Part shown: positions 1-8,951 of the stretch, piece by piece
Numbering within the stretch: the first letter of the stretch is position 1
How the letters are laid out: each line of letters starts with the position of its first letter
Assembly (NCBI GenBank): GCA_016860845.1
Contig: BOKF01000002.1
Location: 1 to 64,000 of the forward strand
Direction: 5' to 3'
DNA from: Chloroflexota bacterium
GTDB lineage: Bacteria > Chloroflexota > Anaerolineae > 4572-78 > J111
DNA: 64,000 bases
The notes under the pieces: model-generated
Databases searched by the model: none
What the model was told of the DNA's origin: nothing
Seen by the model: only the letters and a program-made list of their open reading frames with translations
Position numbers and translations under genes: made by a program

Positions 1-10
1 TTTTTTAATT

Positions 11-92
11 AGGACACAGATTTCGCAGATTCACACAGATTTTCTTTAAAAATTTTGCTTTATCTGCGTTTATCTGTGTGAATCTGTGTCCT
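11..92. repeat. Imperfect inverted repeat, GGACACAGATT family
   Basis: The arm AGGACACAGATT (11-22) is complementary to AATCTGTGTCCT (81-92), and inner CACACAGAT and GCAGAT words recur in both arms with an offset of about 8 bases. It lies downstream of the leftward binding-protein gene and contains no coding sequence. It resembles short interspersed palindromes of many environmental genomes and could fold into an RNA hairpin that ends or stabilises the upstream transcript. Confidence 0.6.
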
Positions 93-164
93 ATTCGTAG
101 CCCGTTGTGAAAAGTGCAAACATAGTGTAACTCCTGGCACTGACCGAAAAAGACGGCAAAAATG

Positions 165-2030
165 CTACTTCAGCAGCCCTGCTTCTTCCAGACTCTGTTT
201 GGCCGAGGCTTCGTATCCCTGAGCGCCCAGGCTGTCCAACCCCGCCAGATACTCGGCCCACGTTTCTTCGTTCAATTCCTTTTGTCCGAGGACAAACTGG
301 AGCTGGCCCTCGCTGTAGAAGCGGTCGAAGTCGGCGGCATTGGCCGGTGGCAAGATGACCTGGATGCCGCGACCATCCACCCAGGGCTGTTCCTGGAAGA
401 ACTTGAGGAATTTCATCGGCTCCATGGTCCGGCCGTTGATCGTCTCGTAGGAAGGATAGCGGGCATTGATCTCCATCTCGGTATTGTAGTAGATCAATTG
501 ATTGCGCATCTGGGTGAACGGCTGGCGTTCGGGCGAATTCCAGGCTAAAGCCTCATCAATCCCCTCGATTGACACGTTGCCATCCTTGTCCAGGACGAAG
601 TTGACCCCTTCCTCGCCAAAACCGAGCAGGTAATAGCCGTCCGTGGCCATCCATTCCAGCAGCCGGGCCACCGCCTCGCCCTTGCCCTCGTCAGCCGCTC
701 GCTGCGAGAGAGCAAAGATATTTCCCCGGCCGGTATAAACACCGTAGAATGCCTCACCATCCGGGCCTTTCGGCGCAGGCAGGGGGATCCATTCGGCCTC
801 AGGGAAGTTCTCGTCAAACGGGGCATAGTTGGACTGGTTGGTGAGAGCCGCAAAGTCCTCCCACATGATACCGAACTGGCCTTGCTTCCAGCGGGCGCGG
901 AACTCATCCCGGCTGAGAGTGGGCCAGTCGGGATCAATGACCTTAGCATCAACCAGCTTCTTCATGAACGCCAGCGCCTCCGGGTACTGGGGATCGCGCA
1001 CATTCAGCCCAAAGTTAGCGGGATCAGCGAAGTTCCAGATGCCCGGTACGCCGTAGGCGCCAAGAATGAAGTCAAACCGGTTGCCGATGCCCTGGCCATT
1101 GATAAAACCACCGACACCGTAGGTATCGTCCTGGCCATTGCCGTCGAGGTCTTGCTCAGTAAAGGCCTGGGCGACTTCAAACAGTTCATCGAGCGTCGTG
1201 GGCGGCTCGAGGCCGAGCTTGTCCAGCCAATCTTTGCGAATGACCAGGCCCTCGCGTTTAGGGAGCGGGGGTGGTTCTGGAAAACCATATTGGTGACCGT
1301 TAAACGTGACCAGGTCAAGCAGGAGCTGATCAGGATAGTGGGTTTTGACTCGCTCCGGCATCAGGGGCATCAGATCCTCAACCGGCGCCACCAGACCCAG
1401 GTCCACAAACCTGAACAATTGGCCGCGCTGGTCGTTGCTGGCGACCACCATCTGAAAGAAGTCGGGCAGCGCATTGGCCGCGGCTGCGGCATTCAATTTG
1501 GCTTCCCCGTCTTCGCCGGTCGGGACGATGACGTAGGTGAGATTAATCCCCAATTCCTCACGAATGATATCATAGGCAATCCAGTCGTCAGGGGGTGGGC
1601 CGGCCTCGGTCACGGTGGCCTGCGCCCACAGTTCAATATCCACCGGTTCAGCCGGCGCTGCTGCCTTTTGTGCTTTGCCTGCTTCAACCTCAGCTTTAGC
1701 CGCTTCGGCTTCGGCTTTAGCCGCTTGCGCGGCAGCTTCAGCATCCGCCGCCGCGCTTTCGGCGGCCTCTAAAGCTGTTTGCGCTTCGGCCAGTTTTGCC
1801 TCTAACTCGGCGCGGGCTGCCTGGTCTCCCTCGGTCGCTGCCTCCAGAGCAGCCTGGGCAGCGGCCGCAGTCGCCTCGGCATTTGCCGCCGCCTCTTTGG
1901 CGGCATCTATCTGCGCTGTATCTACCTGGGGGACGCCTGATGCACAGGCAGCGAACAATAAGCTGGACAGGATCAGCATGAGCGCGACAAACCGGGCTGT
2001 CTTCCAATTGTTCATTTTCTTACTTTTCAT
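165..2030 (-). CDS. Extracellular solute-binding lipoprotein of a carbohydrate ABC transporter
   Basis: This 621-residue protein should capture an oligosaccharide or modified sugar outside the membrane and deliver it to the two permeases encoded just upstream. It has a lipoprotein signal with lipobox LFAAC (lipidated Cys about residue 29). Residues about 39-125 are an Ala/Glu-rich, probably helical or coiled-coil stalk, and the family-1 type binding domain (LplA/YtcQ-like) follows. The stalk makes it longer than typical members, which have no such spacer. It is the last gene of a leftward operon, 57 bases after the second permease. No ATPase gene lies nearby, so a shared MsmK/UgpC-type ATPase elsewhere is inferred. 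Substrate is unknown. Confidence 0.9.
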   Translation of the reverse strand: MKSKKMNNWKTARFVALMLILSSLLFAACASGVPQVDTAQIDAAKEAAANAEATAAAAQAALEAATEGDQAARAELEAKLAEAQTALEAAESAAADAEAAAQAAKAEAEAAKAEVEAGKAQKAAAPAEPVDIELWAQATVTEAGPPPDDWIAYDIIREELGINLTYVIVPTGEDGEAKLNAAAAANALPDFFQMVVASNDQRGQLFRFVDLGLVAPVEDLMPLMPERVKTHYPDQLLLDLVTFNGHQYGFPEPPPLPKREGLVIRKDWLDKLGLEPPTTLDELFEVAQAFTEQDLDGNGQDDTYGVGGFINGQGIGNRFDFILGAYGVPGIWNFADPANFGLNVRDPQYPEALAFMKKLVDAKVIDPDWPTLSRDEFRARWKQGQFGIMWEDFAALTNQSNYAPFDENFPEAEWIPLPAPKGPDGEAFYGVYTGRGNIFALSQRAADEGKGEAVARLLEWMATDGYYLLGFGEEGVNFVLDKDGNVSIEGIDEALAWNSPERQPFTQMRNQLIYYNTEMEINARYPSYETINGRTMEPMKFLKFFQEQPWVDGRGIQVILPPANAADFDRFYSEGQLQFVLGQKELNEETWAEYLAGLDSLGAQGYEASAKQSLEEAGLLK

Positions 2031-2087
2031 CTTACCTTTCTCCTTTGAATGAATTTAGAGTAAACAGGATTTATACAAAGCCTAACG

Positions 2088-2966
2088 TTACTCTTTGACA
2101 CCGCCGACCAAGGTGCCTTTGGTGAAATAGCGCTGGATCCAGGGATATACCATGAGCATGGGCAGCATCGTCAGCAGCACGCCGGCTGATTTCAGCGATT
2201 CGACGGAGGTGGAACTAAAGGCATTGAACTCGACGTATTCGTTGAAGCTGGCCGAGATGAGAATGTTACGGAGCAGCACCGGCAGGGGCATCAGGTCCTT
2301 GTCGTTTAAGTAAAGGATAGGGGTGAAGAACTCGTTCCAGAAGTGGACGGCATAAAAAAGGCCAATCGTCAGCAAGATCGGTTTGGAAAGCGGCAAGATG
2401 ACGTACCACAACACTTGCAGCTCATTGGCTCCATCCAGACGCGCCGCTTCTTTAAGCTCGTCGGGCAGGCTCTCAAAGAAACTCATCATGACCAGCGTAT
2501 TGTACACACTGACCGCCGGCGGCAGAATGATGGCGAGAAAGTTGTCTGACAGCTTCAAATTTGTGACCAGCAGATAGACAGGCACCAGGCCCGGATTAAA
2601 CAGAAAGGTGAACAGGATCAAAAATAAGATGATCCTTCGCCCCGGCAGCGTGCGCGTCGAAAGGCCATACGCCAGGGGCACCGTCAGGATGAGGCTGAGC
2701 GCCGTGCCGGAGAGGGTGATGATAATACTGTTGAGCATCGCCCGTGGGAAAAGGGGGTGTCCCAGGAGCTGCTCAAAAGCTGTCGGCGTCCAATCTAACG
2801 GCGACAGGAAGAAGGGGACCCCCTGTTTGGTGTAAATGTCCAGCGGGGTGAAGGCGGTAACCACCACCCGCCAGAACGGGATAACGATCGCGATTAATAC
2901 GAAAAACAGAAAGATGGCGACAAGGAGCTGATAGATAACCGCATCACGTGTTTTGACCTGCACCAT
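2088..2966 (-). CDS. Carbohydrate ABC transporter permease, YtcP/AraQ-like
   Basis: A 292-residue inner-membrane permease with about six hydrophobic segments and the EAA-type cytoplasmic loop (DELKEAARLDGAN, then LPLSKPILLTIG), which docks the ATPase. The start is placed at the ATG at 2966 because AGGAGGTG lies five bases before it; a longer in-frame start at 3011 would overlap the upstream permease. Ten bases separate it from the LplB-like permease, so the pair is co-transcribed and forms the heterodimeric channel. Its length and motif are normal for MalG/YtcP-type subunits. Confidence 0.9.
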   Translation of the reverse strand: MVQVKTRDAVIYQLLVAIFLFFVLIAIVIPFWRVVVTAFTPLDIYTKQGVPFFLSPLDWTPTAFEQLLGHPLFPRAMLNSIIITLSGTALSLILTVPLAYGLSTRTLPGRRIILFLILFTFLFNPGLVPVYLLVTNLKLSDNFLAIILPPAVSVYNTLVMMSFFESLPDELKEAARLDGANELQVLWYVILPLSKPILLTIGLFYAVHFWNEFFTPILYLNDKDLMPLPVLLRNILISASFNEYVEFNAFSSTSVESLKSAGVLLTMLPMLMVYPWIQRYFTKGTLVGGVKE

Positions 2967-2976
2967 GAGACACCTC

Positions 2977-3969
2977 CTAGAAGAGACTTTGTTGAGCGAC
3001 CCGCCTGGCAACCTGATTGGCGAAGAGGATCATGATCAGGCCAATGACCCCTTTGAACAGGCCGACCGCAGTGGCCAGACCGAATTGAAATTGCAGAATA
3101 CCCTGACGGTAGACCCAGGTGTCAATAATGTCCCCCACGCTGTAAACCGGCACTGAATATAAAACGAATATCTGGTTGAAGCCCGCGTCGAGGATGTTGC
3201 CCAGGCGCAGGAGGGTCACCAGCACGATAACCGGCATAATGCCCGGTAAGGAGATGTGCCAGATGCGCTGCAAGTGTGAGGCGCCGTCCACGGTGGCGGC
3301 CTCATAAAGATGGGGACTGATAGACAGGAGCGCCGCCAGGTAGATAATGGTACTCCAGCCGGTTTCCTTCCAGATATCGGAGAAGATGACAACCCAGCGG
3401 AACCATTGGGGTGATGTCAGAAAAGCAATGGGTTCACCCCCGAGCTGCTCGATAATGGTGTTGATCAGGCCGTTGCCCGGCGAAAGCATCATCAACAGGA
3501 TGCCGAACATGATGACCCACGAAAGAAAGTGGGGCAGGTAGACCACCGTCTGCACCAGCGTGCGATAACGCACAAACCATGTCTCATGCAGAGCGATGGC
3601 GAGGATCACCGCCAGCGGCAGTCCCAGCACGAGTTTGGCCGTGCTGAAGATGACCGTGTTGATGATAAGTTCGTTGAAATAGAATGAATTGACGAAGGTC
3701 TCGAAATGCTGGAGGCCCACCCAGGGGCTTCCCGTTACCCCAAGCAGCGGCTTGAAGTCCTTAAAAGCGATCTGAGCGTTCCAGATAGGGGCATACCTGA
3801 AGATCAAGAAGTACAGCAGCGAAGGCAGCATCAGCAGGTAGAAGCGGCGGTTTCGCCATACCGGGCGAACCCAACCCCTGAGCCGTGCTGACCACGATAT
3901 GCTGTTCAAGCCAGCGAACCTGGTAGATGCTAGAGAGGAAAAATGCGAGGGAACTTCCTCATGCTTCAT
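2977..3969 (-). CDS. Carbohydrate ABC transporter permease, LplB-like
   Basis: A 330-residue partner permease. A polar N-terminus of about 40 residues precedes six hydrophobic segments, and the EAA loop reads YEAATVDGASHLQRIWHISLPG. The start codon at 3969 has GGGAGG seven bases upstream. It is the first gene of the leftward transporter operon (permease, permease, binding protein). The neighbouring sensor-regulator gene lies 190 bases further upstream on the same strand, suggesting control by that regulator from the intergenic region. Confidence 0.9.
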   Translation of the reverse strand: MKHEEVPSHFSSLASTRFAGLNSISWSARLRGWVRPVWRNRRFYLLMLPSLLYFLIFRYAPIWNAQIAFKDFKPLLGVTGSPWVGLQHFETFVNSFYFNELIINTVIFSTAKLVLGLPLAVILAIALHETWFVRYRTLVQTVVYLPHFLSWVIMFGILLMMLSPGNGLINTIIEQLGGEPIAFLTSPQWFRWVVIFSDIWKETGWSTIIYLAALLSISPHLYEAATVDGASHLQRIWHISLPGIMPVIVLVTLLRLGNILDAGFNQIFVLYSVPVYSVGDIIDTWVYRQGILQFQFGLATAVGLFKGVIGLIMILFANQVARRVAQQSLF

Positions 3970-3988
3970 CGGGCAACCTCCCTTGGCT

Positions 3989-4105
3989 CACGCATCTTTG
4001 CGTGCTTAGGCGTGCAGTATCTCTGACAAGTCAGACCATAGCTTGGCGCCTGCGAACAGAAAATTACTACACTGCAATTATATCCGAAAAATCTTGGATT
4101 TTGGG
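3989..4105 (-). promoter_or_regulatory. Candidate promoter/operator region of the sugar transporter operon
   Basis: In the 191-base gap a minus-strand TATAAT lies at 4077-4082, without a good -35 at standard spacing, as expected for an activator-dependent promoter. A short dyad CACGCA-TCTT-TGCGTG (3989-4004) lies downstream in the leader, about 20 bases before the first permease start. An AraC-type domain in the adjacent regulator could act here. This is inference from position. Confidence 0.35.
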
Positions 4106-4160
4106 GGTCAAGAGTTGGACAAAACCGACTCGCCCATTCCTGGCCGTCCGATAAGACAGT

Positions 4161-7100
4161 CTAAGGATCAGGATGCTCGCGGTAGGCGCGCGGGGACATG
4201 CCGGTTATGCGGTGAAAGACGCGGCTGAAGTAAGCCGGGTCAGAGAAGCCAACCCGGCGGCCAACTCGGCTGATGCTGTCGTGGGTCAGGCGCAGCAGCT
4301 CCCTGGCCCGAGATATCCGGTAGCGATTCAGATAGTCCCAGGGGGAAATTCCCAACTCGCGGTTGAACACCCGGCTCAGGTAATCTTCACTCACCCCGAT
4401 GCCCTCGGCAATCTCCCACCGAGCCAGGGGACGTGCATAATTTTGGTGCAGGAAGGCCACAGCCCGCTTGGCCAGGGCGCTTGTTTGGGGCGGTAAGGTA
4501 TCGTCCCCAAACAGGGAGCGGTGCAGCGATGCAATAATCTCCTCCTCGGACATGATGCCTTTGCTTTGGAGGGTGACGGCGGCGTGCTGTTCCAGGCGCT
4601 TGACATCATTCAGCGAAAGCTGGCGGCCGCTCAGGATCACGACCGGCACCTGCCGCGTGCGCTCATCGGCCCGCATCCGGTCCAACACTTCAAACCCATC
4701 CATGCCAGGCATCATCAGATCAAGAATGACCAGGTTAGGGGGGTCAACCAGCATGGCCGCCAGACCTGCTTCGCCGCCCTCCGCAGTACGGATGGTGTAA
4801 CCTGGCGGCAGTCCTTTGCTGACCGCTTCACAGGCCAACTGGCGCGCCTTGGCGTCGTCGTCAATGATCAAAACAGAACCGCTTGTCTGCTGGGGGGTGA
4901 TGGGGCGAATAGCTTCCCACAATGTCTGGCTGCTGGCCGGTTTTACAACGAGACTGGTGAGGCCAGCCGCTACCTCACCTGCTCCCTGCTGATACAGGAT
5001 AAAGGGCGTCTGGTTCAGTTGCGGGTGATTATGCAGCCGGCGGATCAAGCGCCAATCACCGGAAACAGCGTCGGCCATGTTCCAGGCAATGACGGCCGGC
5101 AGACTCCCGGCGAGCAGCGCTTCCAGATCATCCTTGGGCCTCAAACGCTGGATGGTTAAATGTTGGCTCCGGCTGAAGTCAACGATCTCAGGGGGGGGTA
5201 TCTCGGCGTTGGAGATGAGCCACAGCATTGCTCCTATAGGCTGGGCCGACAGGGTAGGATGATCGCTTAGTTTAGGCAGAGGCAGGTAGACGTGAAATGT
5301 GCTGCCCTGTCCCGGCTGGCTGTCCAGGGCCAAAAAGCCTTTATGCAGCGCCACCAGGTGCCGGGTAATTGATAATCCCAGGCCGATACCGCTTGCTTGC
5401 TGGTCTGTCCGCTCGCGGGTAAAAAATGGTTGGTAGATCCGCTCGCGCAGTTCAGGCGGGATGCCGAGACCGGTGTCCGTCACCCAAATGTGTAGATAGG
5501 GGGGCGACACCTCTGCCGCCAGCCTGATCTGCCCGTGTTCGGTGAACCTGGCGGCATTGCTGAGCAGATTGAGCAAGATCTGGCGCAAACGCACCGGGTC
5601 GGCCTCGATTAGCGGCAGACGAGGGGGAAGCTCCAACTCCCAGACAACTTCGCCTGACTCAGAAGCATCCTTGGCCAAGGCGGCAAATGCCTCCTCCAGC
5701 AATATCTTCGGGTCGAGTATCACGGGGTAAAGGTCCAGGGCGTTGATCTCAGCCCGAGACAAATCGAGTAAGTCATTGATGATCCGCAGTTGGTGTTCGG
5801 CGCTGTGCTGAATATGCTCCAGGTCTTTCGCCAGACCCGGCGGCGGCGAAACCAGGAGACGCTGCGTGTGTCCGATGATAATATTGAGCGGCGCGCGCAG
5901 TTCATGGCTAACGTTGGCCAGCAGCCGGGTTTTGATCTGGTCGGCCCGCTCGGCCACCAGGCGAGCTTCGTGGGCCTCACGAAAGAGCAGCGCACCTTTC
6001 AGGGCGCTGCTGATATGCCCCCGTAACACCTCATAAATATCGCCGTCGTAGGGACCAACCTCGAAAACAACGAAGCCGAGGGGATCTGTTTGAAAATAGA
6101 GGGGTTCGACCAAAAGGCTGCAGCGCCGGCCAGGCAAAAGATCAGGAGGTACCAATTGGCGGGCTGGAAAGCCCTGGCCACCAGCCCCCAGGTCTGCACG
6201 GCGGCCCTCCCTAAAGACTAAAACGAGTCTGGCCGCTTCTATCGAATCGGCCGGGTTTTCATACAACGCCAGATAACAACTCTCGATCCCCAGGTCCGGC
6301 AGTCTTTCGGCCAGCACGTCGGCCAGCTTGTCCACATCAAAGGTCGTAATCAGCGCCTGGCCTATGTCGCGCAAGGCACGGGTTTGACGTTCAGCCTGCA
6401 ACTGGCGGGAAATCTGCACTCGCTGAACCGCCTCGCCGATCACGACCCGGGCCTGTCCAAACAGGTCTTCGGCCTGCAGGCGCGTCCGGCCGTCGAGCGC
6501 GGGCAGAAGTTCGCGGCGCAACAGGGAGATTACATCCTGCCAGGCAGCCGTTTCGTCGGCATACAACACTCCCTGCCGTAACATACCGTCTAGGGTAGAC
6601 AGGAAGGGGTCGGCCGCCATAGCGTCCAACTCGCGGCGCAAGGCATCCAGCAGTTGCGCGGCCCACTGTCCGGCCACAATCTCACTGCCTGTGGCGCGGG
6701 TAATCTGCTCCACGAGTCGTTTTTGGGCGCGCCTCCAGGCGAGCTTAAGGTCATCCGCCTCACTTTCGACCCATTCGGCAGCGGCCAGCTCAACTGACCG
6801 TGAAGGACAGCCGCATGACTGCCGCACCAGCAGGCGGGAATTAAGGATCAATTGACCGGGCACATCTTCGCCGGCCAGCGTATCCAACAGAAGTTTCACC
6901 GACTGCCGGCCCTGGTCGTAGAAGGGGAGCGACACCGAGGTGAGGGGGGGACTGACCAGCCGCCCTTCCTCAATATCGTTGAATCCGACGACAGCCACAT
7001 CGGCAGGAACGCGGACCCCACGCTCAGCCAGCATGTTGAGGGCGCCAATAGCCAGCAGATCGCTTACGGCCACAACGGCCTGGAAGTCAACACCCGGTTG

Positions 7101-7682
7101 CAACTGGCGTTCGTCCAGCAGGACTCGCATGGCCTCCGCGCCTTTTTCCCAACTGGCATAGGGGGCGATGAGGGTTGGGTCGGGCGACAGCCCTCTTTTT
7201 TTGAGCGCATCCAGGTAGGCGTGGTAGCGCTCCAATGCATAGGGGTGGCCTTCCGGTCCACGAATAAACGCCACCCGGCGATAGTTGTGAACATCAATCA
7301 GGTGGAAAATGAGGGCGCGCATGCCGTGGTAGCCGTCAATGGAGACGAGCGAGCCATGGCCCAAGGGCGACGCCAGGCTCACGATAGGCAGAGGCTGATA
7401 GCGCTGGTGAAAGGTGATAACCTCTTCCGGTGTCGCCTCTCCAGCCAGCGCCGAGGTCCAACTCACCAGGCCATCAAGGCTTTCCGTATCAATCAGATGG
7501 TAGATAACGTTGCGTTCAGCCTCGAAATCTTCTGAGGTATGTAAGCGACCCCCTGGATAGCAGATCAGGTTCGTGTTGCCGGCCTGGGCTGCGTCAAGCA
7601 CGCCGGACCACAGCCCTCGAGCCGCCCCAATGTGGACGTTGGCCGTCAGGAAGCCGATTGTAGGACGTGTCGCCTTGTCCAT
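4161..7682 (-). CDS. LacI-type sensor / hybrid histidine kinase / receiver / AraC regulator fusion
   Basis: A 1173-residue soluble one-protein signalling chain. Order: LacI-like periplasmic-binding fold (about 1-290), a linker and GAF-like region (about 440-570), HisKA with the phospho-acceptor His near 593 in SHELRAP, HATPase_c with GLGI and GLGLS boxes near 745-770, a degenerate receiver-like segment, a receiver with acceptor Asp near 987 in ILDLMMPGMDG, and a C-terminal AraC double helix-turn-helix. No membrane segments are visible, so the sugar would be sensed in the cytoplasm. It very likely regulates the adjacent ABC operon. The start at 7682 is preferred over an in-frame start at 7766 because the longer form would run into the repeated promoter block; the RBS GGTGAG is modest. 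Confidence 0.85.
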   Translation of the reverse strand: MDKATRPTIGFLTANVHIGAARGLWSGVLDAAQAGNTNLICYPGGRLHTSEDFEAERNVIYHLIDTESLDGLVSWTSALAGEATPEEVITFHQRYQPLPIVSLASPLGHGSLVSIDGYHGMRALIFHLIDVHNYRRVAFIRGPEGHPYALERYHAYLDALKKRGLSPDPTLIAPYASWEKGAEAMRVLLDERQLQPGVDFQAVVAVSDLLAIGALNMLAERGVRVPADVAVVGFNDIEEGRLVSPPLTSVSLPFYDQGRQSVKLLLDTLAGEDVPGQLILNSRLLVRQSCGCPSRSVELAAAEWVESEADDLKLAWRRAQKRLVEQITRATGSEIVAGQWAAQLLDALRRELDAMAADPFLSTLDGMLRQGVLYADETAAWQDVISLLRRELLPALDGRTRLQAEDLFGQARVVIGEAVQRVQISRQLQAERQTRALRDIGQALITTFDVDKLADVLAERLPDLGIESCYLALYENPADSIEAARLVLVFREGRRADLGAGGQGFPARQLVPPDLLPGRRCSLLVEPLYFQTDPLGFVVFEVGPYDGDIYEVLRGHISSALKGALLFREAHEARLVAERADQIKTRLLANVSHELRAPLNIIIGHTQRLLVSPPPGLAKDLEHIQHSAEHQLRIINDLLDLSRAEINALDLYPVILDPKILLEEAFAALAKDASESGEVVWELELPPRLPLIEADPVRLRQILLNLLSNAARFTEHGQIRLAAEVSPPYLHIWVTDTGLGIPPELRERIYQPFFTRERTDQQASGIGLGLSITRHLVALHKGFLALDSQPGQGSTFHVYLPLPKLSDHPTLSAQPIGAMLWLISNAEIPPPEIVDFSRSQHLTIQRLRPKDDLEALLAGSLPAVIAWNMADAVSGDWRLIRRLHNHPQLNQTPFILYQQGAGEVAAGLTSLVVKPASSQTLWEAIRPITPQQTSGSVLIIDDDAKARQLACEAVSKGLPPGYTIRTAEGGEAGLAAMLVDPPNLVILDLMMPGMDGFEVLDRMRADERTRQVPVVILSGRQLSLNDVKRLEQHAAVTLQSKGIMSEEEIIASLHRSLFGDDTLPPQTSALAKRAVAFLHQNYARPLARWEIAEGIGVSEDYLSRVFNRELGISPWDYLNRYRISRARELLRLTHDSISRVGRRVGFSDPAYFSRVFHRITGMSPRAYREHPDP

Positions 7683-8096
7683 TCTCACCGCCTCATTTAC
7701 TAATTCTACCTCAATTTCCTGTTTTCGGATATTGCCGATAGCCAACCTTCTGATGACAAATGTCACTACGGATGGCGAGCCTTGTCACTGTTTTTTGGCG
7801 GCAAGTTATATTAAACTCCTCATGTACTACTTTTCAAAGCCCAATTCTCCTGGGTGATGCCTTTCGAATGTTTTGTGTTAGGCTAATTTCTCGCTTTCTA
7901 TCCTACCTCTAAGCTCTCACCATTCAGCCTATAACAAATCGGAGCTTGACTGATGCCATCCCGGCGCTCCAGACCTATCAGATGACCCCTCGATAAAGGA
8001 ACAAGCCTACTTGGATTTTTAAGGAAAAAATGATAAAATTTGCCCGAAATATGTGAAATTATTCACAACAAATGACCCCCAGAAAGAGGCTAAACT
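7683..8096. other. Intergenic region between regulator and fix operon
   Basis: These 414 non-coding bases separate divergent genes. They hold the repeated promoter/leader described separately (7752-7930), then an AT-rich stretch without a recognised element up to the fixA RBS AAAGAGG (8083-8089). Confidence 0.6.
7752..7930 (+). promoter_or_regulatory. Repeated promoter/leader region, copy 1 (fix operon)
   Basis: Block A (7752-7818) starts with the dyad TGACA-AA-TGTCA, followed by a -35-like TTGTCA (7782-7787) and a -10-like TATATT (7807-7812) 19 bases apart. Block B (7872-7930) would be part of the 5' untranslated leader. Both blocks recur nearly identically at 12075-12210 before the RACo gene, with a spacer of 53 bases here and 10 there. 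Both copies point toward rightward operons, so the promoter probably reads rightward. The regulator binding the dyad is unknown. Confidence 0.7.
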
Positions 8097-8951
8097 ATGC
8101 ATGCAGTTGTGGCGATTAAACAAGTGCCGGATACCTCCAATGTGCGGATCAACCCGGAGACAGGCACGCTGATCCGCGAGGGCGTCCCGGCCATTATCAA
8201 TCCCTATGATGCTCACGCCGTCGAGCTGGCGGTCCGCCTGAAAGAGAAATTTGGCGGCAAAGTGACGGTCCTGACGATGGGACCGCCTAAAGCAGCGGAG
8301 GCCATCGTTGAGTGCATCGAACAGGGCGCAGACCGCGGCATTGTCATCACCGACCGCAAATTTGCCGCCGCCGATACCCTGGCCACCTCCTACGTTTTAG
8401 CCCAGGCCATCGAAGCCATCCAGGCTGAAGAGCCGGTGGACCTGCTGTTGTTTGGCAAGCAGGCCATTGACGGCGACACGGCCCAGGTAGGGCCGGGCGT
8501 GGCTACCCGCCTGGGCGTTCCCCTCATCACCTATGCCGTCGCCGTCGAGGCGGTTGATCCTGAAACCCGGACCGCCCTCGTCCACCGCAAAACCGAGCGC
8601 GGTATCGAAGTCTGGCAAACCGCGCTGCCGGCTCTGCTGACGGTGGAAAAGGAAATTGCCGAGATTAGCCGGGCGCCGCTGCCCAACTTGGTCAAAGCAG
8701 CCCACTATCAGCCGGAAATCTGGAGCAGTACCGAGCCGGTAGCTTTTGAACCGAACAAAATTGGAATCAAAGGCTCGCCGACCATCGTTGGCAAAGCCTT
8801 TACCCCCCCACCTAAACAGGCCGGCGAGACAGTAGCGGTAGCCGACAAAGGCTTACAGGAGGCGGTGGCCCACGCCCTGGAGCAGATTAGCCGGGCCGGA
8901 GTAGTTGAAGCCCTCAAACCGCTGGCGCATCCAAACGGAGGCACAAAATGA
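8097..8951 (+). CDS. fixA: Electron transfer flavoprotein beta subunit, FixA/EtfB
   Basis: A 284-residue ETF beta subunit: it opens with the family pattern VVAIKQVPDTSNVRI and contains the AMP/FAD-contact region (DGDTAQVGPGVATRLG). Together with FixB it carries electrons between a soluble donor (NADH in FixABCX) and the membrane-side flavoprotein FixC. ATG at 8097 has AAAGAGG upstream. It is first in a tight four-gene operon and its stop overlaps the fixB start by four bases. Its promoter region is shared with the corrinoid operon. Confidence 0.93.
   Translation: MHAVVAIKQVPDTSNVRINPETGTLIREGVPAIINPYDAHAVELAVRLKEKFGGKVTVLTMGPPKAAEAIVECIEQGADRGIVITDRKFAAADTLATSYVLAQAIEAIQAEEPVDLLLFGKQAIDGDTAQVGPGVATRLGVPLITYAVAVEAVDPETRTALVHRKTERGIEVWQTALPALLTVEKEIAEISRAPLPNLVKAAHYQPEIWSSTEPVAFEPNKIGIKGSPTIVGKAFTPPPKQAGETVAVADKGLQEAVAHALEQISRAGVVEALKPLAHPNGGTK

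Noticed and set aside
882..1772. Long plus-strand open frame opposite the binding-protein gene
   Set aside because: It is antisense to a clear lipoprotein gene, has no domain, and arises from the codon pattern of the real gene.
7782..7812. Sigma-54 promoter in the repeated leader
   Set aside because: TGGCGAGCCTTGTC lacks the required GC at the -12 position; the -35/-10-like pair fits better.
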